Shown: one piece after another, positions 52,799-62,984 of the stretch | Position numbering within the stretch: the stretch's first letter is position 1 | How the letters are laid out: the number at the start of each line of letters is the position of its first letter | Source of the DNA: Pararhizobium qamdonense | GTDB taxonomy: Bacteria > Pseudomonadota > Alphaproteobacteria > Rhizobiales > Rhizobiaceae | Direction: 5' to 3' | Assembly (NCBI RefSeq): GCF_029277445.1 | Contig: NZ_CP119567.1 | Coordinates: forward strand, 1-64,000 | Length of the DNA stretch: 64,000 nt | Translations under genes and position numbers: made by a program | Notes under the pieces: model-generated | Told to the model about the DNA's origin: nothing | The model's database searches: none | The model's input: the letters and a program-made list of their open reading frames with translations, nothing else

Positions 52799-55024
52799 CT
52801 AAGACGAAAAATAGACCTCCAGGCGTTGCACGTCAGCGCTTTCCGCGATCTCAACGCGAATGCCTCCGGCGTTTGTGTCGTGACGGATGACGGTTCCGTC
52901 CATACGGGCAACAGTGGCGTTGCCCGCCTGGATGCCTCCCAGGTCGATAAAGCCGCCGCTGGCAACGGGCGCGATGGTGAAGGCAAACCGTCCGGCGCCG
53001 ATTTCGATCTGAGACAAGCTCGTCTGCAGGTCCGTCTGCAGCACAATCCGGTCATTGATCGTCATGGACAGAACGGTAGCGTTTACGGAGACATGCAATG
53101 TCCCCGCCGGGCATAGCATGGGGCCGATCGACAGGTCCTCACCCGTATTGCGCACAGTCCACCCGGACCAGGGATCGAAATCGATGATTTCGCCCGCCGC
53201 CATCAGCGGGAGCATTGCTGCCCAGATATAGAAGGGATCGGTATCGCCCTGGTCCATCGCCTCGCCGGTCACCGCGTTATAATTCTCCGACGCGATGCGG
53301 TCCTTGCTCCAGGATGTCATGAACAGTTCATAGCTCTGGCTGGCGAGCTTGCTCGCCTCTGCCATAAAGCCGTAACGGCGCAGGCCGAGCCAAACCATAT
53401 AGTTGACGTTCGGCCAGATGCGCCCGCGCCAATAAACGTTGTCGGCAAAGGCGGGGTCGTCGCGCGTGGCGTTCGGCAGGACGAAATCGCCGCCGAACGT
53501 CGCCTCGTTGCTTAAGTGCTCCAGCAATCGCGCGGCCTGCTCCGGCGTGGCCGCTCCGCACAGCAACGGGTAGAAACTGGTGGGTGACAGCGAGCGCACG
53601 AAGCCGCCATTGCGCTGGCGGTTGGCGAAGAGACCGCGGCTCTCATCCCACAATGTTTCGGAAATCAGCGTCCGGCAGCGTTCTGCAATCTGCGTAAATT
53701 CCTGTGCGTCCGCATGCTTCCCAAGCACCGTGGCCATGTTCGCCAGCATTTCGGCATCGAGTGCGGCCGCGCAGTTCAATCCGAGATCGAACGTCGACAA
53801 GGTGCGAGTGACGGGGTCGTAGATCGCCTCGTCATGGGTCGCCGAATTGTCCATGCCTGTCTCGTTGCGGGCACCGAACGCAGTCCCTTTGTAGAGGCCT
53901 TCGCCGACATTGGAGGTGCCGCAGGACAGGAGGCCGAACGCATCGGGATCACGGTTTTCCCACCACCAGCGTTGATTGCGGGCCAGCGCATCATAGTTCG
54001 CTGTCAGCATCGAGCGTTCGCCGGTGCGCTGATAAAGCTGCCAGGCGACGAGTGCTCCATTCGGGTGCTGGCTGCGATCGACCCAGGCATCGTTGGAGGT
54101 GACGATGCAGGCGATATTGCCTTGCGGCGTGGCGCTGGCCATGGCTGTCGCCATGTTTTCGCGCGCGAGGTCCGCATCGAAAACACCGGCCAGAAGTGCT
54201 GCGAACAGCTGGTCGTTGTACCAGACCGCAAATTTTCCGAGGTTCCAGATCCGGGTCACTGCGGTGTAAGGCCGCGCATTGGTGTCGTCCCAGATTGTGT
54301 TCCAGGCGACCACATCGCGAACCGCGTCAAGCGACCCATGAAACAGACCTGTCTGCGCATCTGGTATCTGCGCCGGCATCTGTTCTGCAAGGCAGGCGCG
54401 CGCTTTTGCGATGGCAAGGCCCGCACTGTCGGCGACGGCGGCAGCGTATGCGCCCTTGCGCATCATTTCGAGATTGAAGCGCAGCGCAATGACAGGTGCC
54501 TCGTTGCTGCGGGTTGCGGTATAAAAATATCCGTTTTCCTCGAAATCGACGCGCAGCGCTTCGATCGTCTCATGACCGGTGACGTGGACCGGCGCTTGCG
54601 CGGTGACCACAGCCACAAACCGGGTGCCGATCTTCAGGAGGGTTGTATTGCCACCGCCGTCATAGACACCAATCTCGCCGCCATCGGATGAAATCGCCAG
54701 CGTCACCCAGAACCGGAGGCCCCATTCAGCCGATACCGTTCCCTCCCAGCGTCCGCAAACGGCAAATGGATCCGTTTTCGTGGAGGAGAAGGCGACCGTT
54801 GTGCCGGTGTGGTCCGTTTCGAGTTCGATCGTCGAGCCGTCGATGGCGTGACGTCCCAGGCGGACAGGGTTGCGCCGGGGTTCGATCGCCGACGTCGTCT
54901 TGCTGCGCGTGGAATAGAGCACCGGCGTGATCCGCACTCCAAGCGGCAGGAAAACCATTTCGGCTGGCCGGTCCGACCAGCTGTTCCAGGCGCGCATCAG
55001 GGGGATTGTCGAGTGTTTTGGCAT
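52799..55024 (-). CDS. Cytoplasmic glycoside hydrolase, MGH/GH63-like (alpha/alpha barrel)
   Basis: The 741-residue protein resembles mannosylglycerate-hydrolase/GH63-type glucosidases. Recognisable segments of the barrel are WNTIWDDTNARPYTAVTRIW, NRDPDAFGLLSCGTSNVGEG, ETGMDNSATHDEAIYDP with a likely acid residue, NVYWRGRIWPNVNYMVW, and ASENYNAVTGEA with a likely catalytic glutamate. A C-terminal beta domain follows from about residue 640. There is no signal peptide, so it acts inside the cell on an imported glycoside. The start lies 13 bases after the stop of the next glycosidase gene, placing it in the same operon. Confidence 0.82.
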   Translation of the reverse strand: MPKHSTIPLMRAWNSWSDRPAEMVFLPLGVRITPVLYSTRSKTTSAIEPRRNPVRLGRHAIDGSTIELETDHTGTTVAFSSTKTDPFAVCGRWEGTVSAEWGLRFWVTLAISSDGGEIGVYDGGGNTTLLKIGTRFVAVVTAQAPVHVTGHETIEALRVDFEENGYFYTATRSNEAPVIALRFNLEMMRKGAYAAAVADSAGLAIAKARACLAEQMPAQIPDAQTGLFHGSLDAVRDVVAWNTIWDDTNARPYTAVTRIWNLGKFAVWYNDQLFAALLAGVFDADLARENMATAMASATPQGNIACIVTSNDAWVDRSQHPNGALVAWQLYQRTGERSMLTANYDALARNQRWWWENRDPDAFGLLSCGTSNVGEGLYKGTAFGARNETGMDNSATHDEAIYDPVTRTLSTFDLGLNCAAALDAEMLANMATVLGKHADAQEFTQIAERCRTLISETLWDESRGLFANRQRNGGFVRSLSPTSFYPLLCGAATPEQAARLLEHLSNEATFGGDFVLPNATRDDPAFADNVYWRGRIWPNVNYMVWLGLRRYGFMAEASKLASQSYELFMTSWSKDRIASENYNAVTGEAMDQGDTDPFYIWAAMLPLMAAGEIIDFDPWSGWTVRNTGEDLSIGPMLCPAGTLHVSVNATVLSMTINDRIVLQTDLQTSLSQIEIGAGRFAFTIAPVASGGFIDLGGIQAGNATVARMDGTVIRHDTNAGGIRVEIAESADVQRLEVYFSS

Positions 55025-55037
55025 GGCTCTTATCCGG

Positions 55038-57716
55038 TCAGTTTGAAAGCGGGATGAGTTTTGGTGCGGCGGTCAATCCGCTTTTATCTGCGGTATCGCC
55101 GCGATAGGGCGTATGGCTGTAATAGCGGTTTGCTGCGGTGTTGGCGACGTGAAGCTCCAGACTGTGCGTGCCGGGGCTGAGAGTGCTAAGCGCAAACCGG
55201 TAGGGCCGCCAAGCCCGGCGCCCGATCTCTTGGCCGTCAAGAAACGCGGTCACAGCTGTTTCCACCTGCGGCAATTCCAGAAGCCAATCGCCTTGCGTTG
55301 CTATCGTCAGGGAGCATCGGTAAATGCCCGTGCCGGAAAAATCCGCGAACCCTTGCGTTTCCCAGCCCGCATCGACAGAGATGGATTGGAAATCCGCGTC
55401 AAGCGCGGGAGAAAAACGCCAGCCATCGGCAAGCGATATCGTTTCCCCAGGATCGTGAATGGCCCCGGTCTGCGTGGCTGCTTGATCCGCCACGAACTCG
55501 GATGCTTCGCGCAACCGGATGCATCGAACCTCGTGCGGCTGGAGCACGACCAGCGACCGTTCAAGATTGACCGGCGCATGGATCACGCCATCCGCCGGCG
55601 ACCATTGCTCGGATTCAAAACCACAGCCATATGAGATTTCAACGGCAAGTTTGTCCGATCCGTCGTTGAACAGCACAAGTCTCCACCAGCCGTCCGCCTC
55701 ATATCCGATCCACTGCCATGGTTTGCCGCCTGAAGCACTCTCGACTTTCGGCCCCTCGGCTGGAAGGGACGACACCAGAGCGGCAATATCCCGGCTGTCC
55801 GGATGCCCTTCGATATGCGTGGAAACCTTAAAACACGTCATCGGCGCGTCGCTGTCGCAGATGACGGACAGGCGTTCGCCGGATGACCAGATCGCGCCGC
55901 CGGCTGTCTTGAAAGCCTCCAGTGTCCGCAAGGTATCGACAGTTTCAAGCACGGTTACGGACGGCAGCACGACGGCATCGAAAACCAGCCCCGATGCGAT
56001 GAGCTTCCCGTTTTCGATTGTTGCAGCAGCAAGATCGGCCTCGCTCACGAACATAAAATCGCATCCCCGCGCGAGAAGATGTTCGCACCATGCGCCGATA
56101 TGCGTTGCGTGGCCGTTGCGCGGTCCCTGCGCAAAGGCGGTGTAGAGCGGATAGAGAATGGCAACCGGCGTGCGTGGTTTGGCCGGTTCGATGAAGACGG
56201 AAATCCGGGCGGTCTCGCCGGCAAACAGATCGTGATAGTGCCACCATGGCTCGAAGTTGATGCCGGGAGCGAAATCGAACCTCGGATTGACGAACGGCGT
56301 CGGGTCATTGTCGCGGCCATCGGTCTGATAGACGCCGTGCCAGATGAATTGCCGCATGCCAAGGCAATGCAGGCGGATCGCTTGTGCGCGTGCCGTTTCC
56401 AGCGTCAGTTCCCATTGGCCTGCGGCACGCCGGGTGGTCCGTTCGGCGCTGGCATAGGTTTCGACCATGCAGCGGCTACGCCCATTGGAGCGCGCAACGG
56501 AATCGCCGAGTTTCGGCGCCAGTTGCGCACTGAAATTGTTGGAATCCACGGCGGTTTCATGCCGATAGGCATCGATCCCGAAGAAATCGACGGCTGGCGC
56601 CACGCGCGGATCGATGCTGGTAAAGCCGCCGTTCAGCGACCATGACGCGATATGCGGCAGGATTTCGTGTCCGGTCAGCGCGATGCCGTGCATGTCGGAC
56701 CATCGTCGCAGGGTGCCGAAAAAGGCTTCGTTCATCAAAGCCGAATATCCGGCGTAAAATTCTGCCCGCAGCCGTAGCGTGCCGCTGCCGATATCTTTGA
56801 GCAGCGCCAGAAGGACTTTCGCAAAGGACACGCCGGTTCGGTGCGCCATTGTTTCCTGCAATGCCGGTGCAAAAAGCAGGCTGTTGCCGAGATCACCGGA
56901 CATCTGGTCCCAGCGATAAAAGCCTGCCGCCGGCTGGTCGTAAAATACGAAGGCGACCGGGTCCGGCAACAGACCCTCCAATGTCTTGACGAGCGGATTG
57001 AGGCCGACGTCTATAAAGCGCTCAGCCGCTTCCGGCAGCAGGTAGTTGATCAGGCGGGACGTCGAGGAGCGGGCGCTGATGAAAACAGTGAGCGCCTGAC
57101 CCGCCTCGATCCGGCCATCAAAGGCATAGGCACAGGATACAGCGTCGCTTGCGGTGATGATGATTTGCGCCGTCACATCGGAGATCGCCTCCAGAGTTTC
57201 AATGCCTGAAACGGGGTGCAGGACGGCGGCCTCGACCGTCCAGTCGCACCACTCGACCTTGCCCGCCTCATATTGCCACTCCAGAATATCCGGACCCATT
57301 GTCTCGACGAAAGGCGGATGGATGCCGCTGATCGTGCCTTCAGATGCGGATGTTGACGACCAGAACAGGTGCCGTTCGCGCACGGCATCGCAGCCATCAA
57401 CCGTGCGTCCTCCGGCATGACCGCTGACCCAGTTATAATCGTCATAGATGCCCAGTTTCAGGCCGAGCTCACCGGCAATGCAGGCAGCGTATCGATAGGC
57501 GGCGAGATAATCAGGCGACAGATAGTCTTCGCGCGGCAGCGCAAGACGGGCCTGAATGAGGATCGTCCCGATCCCTTTTGCCTGGAAATCAGCCAGCTGC
57601 GCGCGGCAGATGGCTTCGTCGGGAATGGAATGCCAGAACCAATAGGCCGACGGGCGAAAGGCAGCCGTCGGATTTGCAAACAGCGCCCGGTTTGTGATCT
57701 GCATATGATCACACAT
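55038..57716 (-). CDS. Glycoside hydrolase, GH106-like (possible alpha-L-rhamnosidase)
   Basis: The 892-residue protein has an N-terminal barrel resembling GH106-type enzymes: the opening RPSAYWFWHSIPDEAICRAQ, ELGLKLGIYDDYNWVSGHAG, and later ALTGHEILPHIASWSLNGG and FFGIDAYRHE. A C-terminal galactose-binding-like beta domain follows (about residues 760-870; TGIYRCSLTIATQGDWLLEL). GH106 enzymes remove alpha-L-rhamnose. Family membership is by overall layout and not by a certain catalytic residue, so the sugar is tentative. There is no signal peptide. The start overlaps the xdhC stop by eight bases (ATGTGTGA), so translation is coupled to the molybdoenzyme operon. Start at the internal Met 57704 is an alternative. 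Confidence 0.7.
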   Translation of the reverse strand: MCDHMQITNRALFANPTAAFRPSAYWFWHSIPDEAICRAQLADFQAKGIGTILIQARLALPREDYLSPDYLAAYRYAACIAGELGLKLGIYDDYNWVSGHAGGRTVDGCDAVRERHLFWSSTSASEGTISGIHPPFVETMGPDILEWQYEAGKVEWCDWTVEAAVLHPVSGIETLEAISDVTAQIIITASDAVSCAYAFDGRIEAGQALTVFISARSSTSRLINYLLPEAAERFIDVGLNPLVKTLEGLLPDPVAFVFYDQPAAGFYRWDQMSGDLGNSLLFAPALQETMAHRTGVSFAKVLLALLKDIGSGTLRLRAEFYAGYSALMNEAFFGTLRRWSDMHGIALTGHEILPHIASWSLNGGFTSIDPRVAPAVDFFGIDAYRHETAVDSNNFSAQLAPKLGDSVARSNGRSRCMVETYASAERTTRRAAGQWELTLETARAQAIRLHCLGMRQFIWHGVYQTDGRDNDPTPFVNPRFDFAPGINFEPWWHYHDLFAGETARISVFIEPAKPRTPVAILYPLYTAFAQGPRNGHATHIGAWCEHLLARGCDFMFVSEADLAAATIENGKLIASGLVFDAVVLPSVTVLETVDTLRTLEAFKTAGGAIWSSGERLSVICDSDAPMTCFKVSTHIEGHPDSRDIAALVSSLPAEGPKVESASGGKPWQWIGYEADGWWRLVLFNDGSDKLAVEISYGCGFESEQWSPADGVIHAPVNLERSLVVLQPHEVRCIRLREASEFVADQAATQTGAIHDPGETISLADGWRFSPALDADFQSISVDAGWETQGFADFSGTGIYRCSLTIATQGDWLLELPQVETAVTAFLDGQEIGRRAWRPYRFALSTLSPGTHSLELHVANTAANRYYSHTPYRGDTADKSGLTAAPKLIPLSN

Positions 57717-58734
57717 TGCCGTTGAACTTCATGGTGGAGCGCGCCGCAGCGACATCGGCGAGAATGGACAGCGCCAGTGCATTTCCATCACGGGCCGGTC
57801 CGAAGAGGCCAATCGGGGCCTTGATGCGATCCATATCGTGATCGCTATATCCATGTTTCCGCAAGTCTTCACGGCGCTTTTCATGCGTGCGCTTGCTGCC
57901 CAGCGTGCCGATATAGAAAGGATTGCGTTGCAGTGCGACTTTCAGGAATGGCAGTTCCTGGGCGAGATCGTGAAACAGCAGCGCGACTGCGGTGTCGGCA
58001 TCAACAAGCGTTTCATCGAATCGTGGTTCCGCTTGTCCGTCAAAGGCAAACGTCTCGAAACCCGTGTGACGTGCGACCCGCGTTGCGCAATCCAGTTCGA
58101 TGCCTCGGCCGCAGATCACCAGTCGTGGGCGCGGTCTGTAGCGGCGAATATAGGATGCACCGTTTTCCGTGTCCTCGATATCCGTGATGCTCTGTTTCAC
58201 GGCGTCGTAGCAGAGCGCGCCCACCTTACGGGACCGAAGACTGGCGAGCACACGGCGAAGCGGACCCACGTCTTTCAAAACGTGGATGGCAAGCGTGATA
58301 CCGCCACCGCAGGGAAGCTGGATGTCGAAAAAGGTCGATCCCTCGCCAAGAAGCAGAAACCGGTCGGCTCCCCGCTTCATCGCATCGACCGCCTCGGCGG
58401 CAACGGCTGCCTCGGTGCAGCCGCCCGAGACATAGCCGCAATAGCCACCATCCATACCAACAGCCATCTGGGCGCCAAGCGCGCGTGCGGACCCGCCGCG
58501 GATGTCGACCAATGTTACCAGCGCGCTTTTTCCTTCTTTCTCAAAACGCTCGGCGGCATAGTTCAAGATCGTTTCCGGATCATCCGTCATGATGGCGCAG
58601 AAAGGCACAGTGGGGATAACGTCATAAAGCGATCGCGTGTTCGATACGGCGGCGTGTCGCGCACTGCCGCTGACAAAAATGCCCTCGCTCTCGAAGAGCC
58701 CGCGTGCGGTGATGCCGGTCTCAAACTGCTGCAC
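57709..58734 (-). CDS. XdhC/CoxI-family molybdenum cofactor maturation protein
   Basis: XdhC proteins bind sulfurated molybdenum cofactor and insert it into xanthine-dehydrogenase-type enzymes. The 341-residue protein has the N-terminal XdhC domain (SALVTLVDIRGGSARALGAQMAV; YVSGGCTEAAVAAEAV) and the C-terminal Rossmann domain (RPRLVICGRGIELDCATRVA; NPFYIGTLGSKRTHEKR; KAPIGLFGPARDGNALALSI). It lies 13 bases after the stop of the nicB-like gene. The start is GTG at 58734. It should mature the dehydrogenase encoded just upstream. Confidence 0.9.
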   Translation of the reverse strand: MQQFETGITARGLFESEGIFVSGSARHAAVSNTRSLYDVIPTVPFCAIMTDDPETILNYAAERFEKEGKSALVTLVDIRGGSARALGAQMAVGMDGGYCGYVSGGCTEAAVAAEAVDAMKRGADRFLLLGEGSTFFDIQLPCGGGITLAIHVLKDVGPLRRVLASLRSRKVGALCYDAVKQSITDIEDTENGASYIRRYRPRPRLVICGRGIELDCATRVARHTGFETFAFDGQAEPRFDETLVDADTAVALLFHDLAQELPFLKVALQRNPFYIGTLGSKRTHEKRREDLRKHGYSDHDMDRIKAPIGLFGPARDGNALALSILADVAAARSTMKFNGNV

Positions 58735-58747
58735 GTTGCCCGCTCCT

Positions 58748-61700
58748 TCAGTGGCTCGCCGCCGTTACGCGCTGCATGGCGCCTGCCGTATCTGTCCATG
58801 CCGGTTTTCCCGGCGCAAAACGCGCCCTAAGATAGGCTGCGAGATCCTTGATCTGGTCCTCGTTCAACGTATCGCCGAAAGCGGGCATAGACATGACTTC
58901 CGGCGCTTCGCGTCCGCTGGTTTTGGCAAGGATGGCCGGTGCTTCGACACCGTGCAATATGACCTGCAGAATGTTATCCGGCGTATCGGCATGCAGGTTG
59001 CTGTTCAGCGCCAGCGACGGCAGGATGGTGTTGCCGGTATGGCAGGTCGCGCATGCCCCGTTGAAGATCCGTTCGCCCTTGGGCGACAAAAGAGCTGCGG
59101 TGGACTTGGCCGTTTCGCTCGCGGCAATGGCAGCCTCTCTCTGGGCGGCGGCGACGGCGGGTTCGGTCCCCTCGTTCAAGCTTGCGAGATAGCTGGCCAT
59201 GGCGCGGATGTCGCTATCGGGAAGCGGCTGCATGACATCGACCACCTGCGCCATCGGGCCAGCGGCACTGCCGTGGTCGCGCGAATGCCCGGTGCGCAGA
59301 TAGTCGTAGAAGGCGTCGGCCGTCCAGCCGACAGGGCCTTTCGCAAAGGTGTTGAGCGCGGGCGCTTCCCAGCCATCCGCAAACCCGCCGGACAAGCGGG
59401 CATTGCCGGTCTTTTCCGCACCCAGCACATTGCGCTGCGTATGGCAGGCCGAACAGTGGCCAAGGGTTTCGACCAGGTAGGCGCCGCGATTCCATTGTGC
59501 ATCGCGCGTCTCGACATAGCGGAACGGCTCGGCCTTCAGAAACAGGGCATTCCAGCCAGCCATCATCGCGCGAATATTATAGGGAAACGTCAGCTTGGTT
59601 TCCGGCGGCTTATCGGGAGCCGGACTTTGCGTCATCATATAGGCATAAAGCGCCTGGAGGTCGGCATCCTCTGCGCCGGCAAACGATGTATAGGGATGGG
59701 CGGGATAGAGGTGATGGCCGTCGCGGCTGATACCCTCGCGCATGGCGCGCTCGAAGGCAGGGTAGGACCAGGCGCCGATACCGTTTTTCGCATCAGGGGT
59801 GATGTTGGTGGCATAGACCGCGCCGAACGGCGTGTCGAAACGCCGTCCGCCAGCGAACGGGGTTCCGTCGGGGCCGGCATGGCAGACATTGCAGGCGCCC
59901 GCAGCAGCAGCCATGCGTCCGCGTTCGATCGTTGCAGCGCTATAGACATTGCTGTCGGGTGTCGGGATCGTGCCGATCGCGGGGCGCCATGGCGAGGCCA
60001 TGGTGACAATCCCCGAAAGGGCGGCGACGGCCCCTGCGGCGGACAGACCGACTGTCCACCATCTGCGTTTCTTTGCGGGTTCGGCCGGCGATGCCGCGTT
60101 CTTGCCGCTGTTCAGCGTGGCCAGCACCAGTTCCGGCGTCAACGGCAATTCGCGGAAACGGATGCCGGTTGCGTCATAGACGGCATTGGCGATGGCCGAG
60201 GCGCTGGGCACGGATGCGGACTCGCCGACGCCAAGCGGCGGCTCGTCCTGCCGTGGGATCATCAGGACATCGATATCGGGGACTTCGGGGAAGGTGATGA
60301 GCGAATAGCCGCCCCATTCCTTCGAGGTCACGGCTGTCGATGAAAACTCCACCTTTTCCTTCAGCACCCGGCTGGTGGACTGGATGATATTGCCGTGGAT
60401 CTGGTGACGGACGCCATCGGGATTGATCATCATCCCGGAATCCTGCGCGCAGGTCACTTTCGTGACCGCCACCTCGCCGGTCTTGGTATTCACGGCGACA
60501 TCAGCGACCCATGCGGCCCAGGCCGCCGCCTTGCCGGGAAAGGGGCCATGGATATAGACGGCATAGGCAAAGCCGCGACCGTAGAGAAGATCGCCTTCGC
60601 CGCCCAGCGTACCCCATGTGGTGTGCGGCACCCAGTTTGCCCGCTCGGCCAGTGCCTTGACCAGATCGACCGCGCGCGGATCCTGCAGATAGCGCAGCCG
60701 GTATTCGATCGGATCGACACCGGCTGCGGCCGCCAGTTCGTCCACATAGCATTCGTGCGCGAAGGTGTTGGGCATGGCCGAAACACCGCGAAACCAGGAG
60801 GCGCGGGCGATCGGCGGCATGTCATGCACGGTGACGCGCAGATTGCCATAGGCATAGGGCGGGATCGCGGTGCGGTCGCCCATCTGCACCACGTCTGAGA
60901 CCGGCGGCACCTTGCCGGTGAGGATGAGCGGCAGGGTCGGGGCGAGGTTTGAGGGATAGCGTGTTTCGAAATCATAGGCCGAGGGGCCGCCCTCCAGATC
61001 GAGGCCGCCGCGAACGTCCATGATCTGTGCTGCCCCCTTGGGCTCCCAGGCATGTTCCTGCTCGCGGCTCAATTGTACCCTGACCGGCGCTTTGACAGCG
61101 CGCGATAGAAGGGCTGCATCGGCGGTGACGTCGTCGGCGCAGTTCCGGCCATAGCATCCGGCCGCTTCAAGCCGTTCGACGAGGATCAAGTCTTCGGGCA
61201 TGTCCAAAAGCAGGGCGAGGTCGCGGCGCATGGGAAAAGGGTTTTGCGTCCCGGACCAGACGGTCAGGCCATCGTCGCGATAGTCTGCCACGGCGCAGGA
61301 CGGTCCGATTGATCCGTGCATCTGGTAGGGCCAGACATAGGTTCGGTTCATCGGCTGGGCGCTGCCGGCGAGCGCCATATCGACATTGCCGCGATCGGCA
61401 AGCTTGCGCGGGGTCGAAGGATTGGCGCGCAGCGCTGCTTCCGGTGCGTTGAGGTCCGGGCGTTCCTGCGCGGCACGCCAGACCACCTTGAGTGTCTTTG
61501 CCGCTTCGATGGCGATTTCCTCGCGCAAGGCGACAACCCCGACGAAATCGCCGATGGCGACCACGCCAACCAGGCCGTCGATACCGGCAACGGATGTCTC
61601 ATCGATGGAGATCAGACTGTTGCCGACATGCTCGCCATGATCAAAGCCGGCATAGGGCGGGCGGATGACGCGGCCATGCAGCATGCCGGGTACGCGTACG

Positions 61701-62296
61701 TCGTGCACATAGGTCCAGCGCCCCGTCGCTTTCGCGGGAATATCGACGCGCGGACGCGAGGAGCCGACAATCGTATAGGCAGAGGCCGGTTTGAGTTCGG
61801 CAGAAGCGTCGATCGACAGACGCACATGCGCGCCGGCGACGAGATCGGCAAAGCTCAGGCTCCAGTTTTCACCGGTCGCAGCGCGAATGATGCCGTCGTC
61901 CAGGATGAGCTTTTCGACCGGCGTGCCGGTCCGCATCGACGCCCTGACAAGCAGGTGACGCCTTGCGGTCGCTGCGGCATGGCGCAGGGGAACGGCGGTG
62001 ATCTGGATGGTTTCGCTGGCAATGGTCGCGCCCTGGTTGGGGGCGGCCGATGTTGCTCCAAGCACCATATCGACCTGCTCGAACGGGACATGGAGTTCTT
62101 CGGCGACGATCTGCGCCAGCGACGTCCGGATGCCCGTTCCCAGATCGACGTGGCCATTGAACGCCATAACGCGCCCATCCGGTCCGATGGCGATAAAAAG
62201 CTCGGCCGCGTCGCCCAGTTCCACATCGGAAACGATCAGCAGCATCTCGGCGGCGGCCATATAGGCCGATTTGGGTGTTTCGCGGTGCAGGGTCAT
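58748..62296 (-). CDS. nicB: Nicotinate dehydrogenase large subunit: molybdopterin domain fused to three cytochrome c domains
   Basis: The 1182-residue protein combines a molybdopterin-binding domain of the xanthine dehydrogenase family (residues 1-720; GHVDLGTGIRTSLAQIVAEEL; GATSAAPNQGATIASE), a membrane segment (about 745-770) and a cytochrome c part with three CXXCH sites: CNVCH near 802, CSACH near 948 and CATCH near 1082. This layout and length match NicB, which hydroxylates nicotinate to 6-hydroxynicotinate and passes electrons to cytochromes. Related isoquinoline and other dehydrogenases share it. The divergent NicC-like gene strongly supports nicotinate. The start overlaps the small-subunit stop by four bases. 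Confidence 0.85.
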   Translation of the reverse strand: MTLHRETPKSAYMAAAEMLLIVSDVELGDAAELFIAIGPDGRVMAFNGHVDLGTGIRTSLAQIVAEELHVPFEQVDMVLGATSAAPNQGATIASETIQITAVPLRHAAATARRHLLVRASMRTGTPVEKLILDDGIIRAATGENWSLSFADLVAGAHVRLSIDASAELKPASAYTIVGSSRPRVDIPAKATGRWTYVHDVRVPGMLHGRVIRPPYAGFDHGEHVGNSLISIDETSVAGIDGLVGVVAIGDFVGVVALREEIAIEAAKTLKVVWRAAQERPDLNAPEAALRANPSTPRKLADRGNVDMALAGSAQPMNRTYVWPYQMHGSIGPSCAVADYRDDGLTVWSGTQNPFPMRRDLALLLDMPEDLILVERLEAAGCYGRNCADDVTADAALLSRAVKAPVRVQLSREQEHAWEPKGAAQIMDVRGGLDLEGGPSAYDFETRYPSNLAPTLPLILTGKVPPVSDVVQMGDRTAIPPYAYGNLRVTVHDMPPIARASWFRGVSAMPNTFAHECYVDELAAAAGVDPIEYRLRYLQDPRAVDLVKALAERANWVPHTTWGTLGGEGDLLYGRGFAYAVYIHGPFPGKAAAWAAWVADVAVNTKTGEVAVTKVTCAQDSGMMINPDGVRHQIHGNIIQSTSRVLKEKVEFSSTAVTSKEWGGYSLITFPEVPDIDVLMIPRQDEPPLGVGESASVPSASAIANAVYDATGIRFRELPLTPELVLATLNSGKNAASPAEPAKKRRWWTVGLSAAGAVAALSGIVTMASPWRPAIGTIPTPDSNVYSAATIERGRMAAAAGACNVCHAGPDGTPFAGGRRFDTPFGAVYATNITPDAKNGIGAWSYPAFERAMREGISRDGHHLYPAHPYTSFAGAEDADLQALYAYMMTQSPAPDKPPETKLTFPYNIRAMMAGWNALFLKAEPFRYVETRDAQWNRGAYLVETLGHCSACHTQRNVLGAEKTGNARLSGGFADGWEAPALNTFAKGPVGWTADAFYDYLRTGHSRDHGSAAGPMAQVVDVMQPLPDSDIRAMASYLASLNEGTEPAVAAAQREAAIAASETAKSTAALLSPKGERIFNGACATCHTGNTILPSLALNSNLHADTPDNILQVILHGVEAPAILAKTSGREAPEVMSMPAFGDTLNEDQIKDLAAYLRARFAPGKPAWTDTAGAMQRVTAASH

Positions 62297-62817
62297 GGCG
62301 AAACCTCCGTCGTGCCGTCCGTCATTGTCGTATGTGCTAGCTCCGCCTTGGCATAGGCAACGGCGCGCCGCGCGGCGGCCAGTATCTCAAGATGCGTGCC
62401 GCACCGGCAAAGATGATGCTTTAGTGCCTCGCGAATATCGCTTTCGTCAGGATCGGCATTGCGTTTGAGCAGTCCGACCGTAGCGATGATCATGCCGTTG
62501 AGGCAATAGCCGCATTGCGCCGCCGCTTCCTCGATAAAGGCGCGCTGCACCGGGTGCAGATCTCCGGCCACCGAAAGCCCCTCGAGCGTAGTCACGCGCC
62601 GCGTCCCGATTGCGCCAAGCGGCACGGTACAGGAGCGCACCGGGCGGCCGTCAACCAGAACAGCGCATGCGCCGCATTCGCCCAGGCCACAGCCGTATTT
62701 CGGGCCGTTCAGGGAAAGGTCGTTGCGCAGAATATAGAGGAGCGGTGTTTCCGGCTTGGCGTCAACGTGCCAGAGGGCGTCGTTTACAGTCAATGAAACG
62801 GAAACGGGCCGCGTCAA
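62293..62817 (-). CDS. nicA: Nicotinate dehydrogenase small subunit, [2Fe-2S] protein
   Basis: The 174-residue protein has the plant-type [2Fe-2S] site YGCGLGECGACAVLVDGRPV and the second cluster site CGYCLNGMI with CRCGTH. It carries electrons from the molybdenum centre to the cytochrome part of the large subunit. The start is TTG at 62817 after GGAGCAGG; no ATG or GTG is available before the conserved VSLTVNDALWHVDA stretch. It heads the operon and faces away from nicC. Confidence 0.87.
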   Translation of the reverse strand: MTRPVSVSLTVNDALWHVDAKPETPLLYILRNDLSLNGPKYGCGLGECGACAVLVDGRPVRSCTVPLGAIGTRRVTTLEGLSVAGDLHPVQRAFIEEAAAQCGYCLNGMIIATVGLLKRNADPDESDIREALKHHLCRCGTHLEILAAARRAVAYAKAELAHTTMTDGTTEVSP

Positions 62818-62970
62818 GGCACCTGCTCCGGCGCCGCGTCAGCGGTTCGGCCAAAGCCTTTTGCACCCGGACCGATCGCTATCAGGCTGGCCCCTTTGTG
62901 GTGCCTGTTCCTCATAACGATGCGACTGTCACCGACATCACGCATCTGCTGCCCCTTATTTTTATATAAA

Positions 62971-62984
62971 AAGCGTATACGCTT
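62971..62984. promoter_or_regulatory. Operator copy 1: 14-bp perfect palindrome
   Basis: AAGCGTATACGCTT is fully symmetric and lies about 155 bases from the nicA start. The identical 12-bp core is found again at 63100-63111, so a shared repressor or activator of the divergent genes is likely. Confidence 0.7.

Noticed and set aside
58637..60343. Long plus-strand frame of 568 codons
   Set aside because: It is antisense to the cytochrome part of nicB, which has three clear heme motifs.
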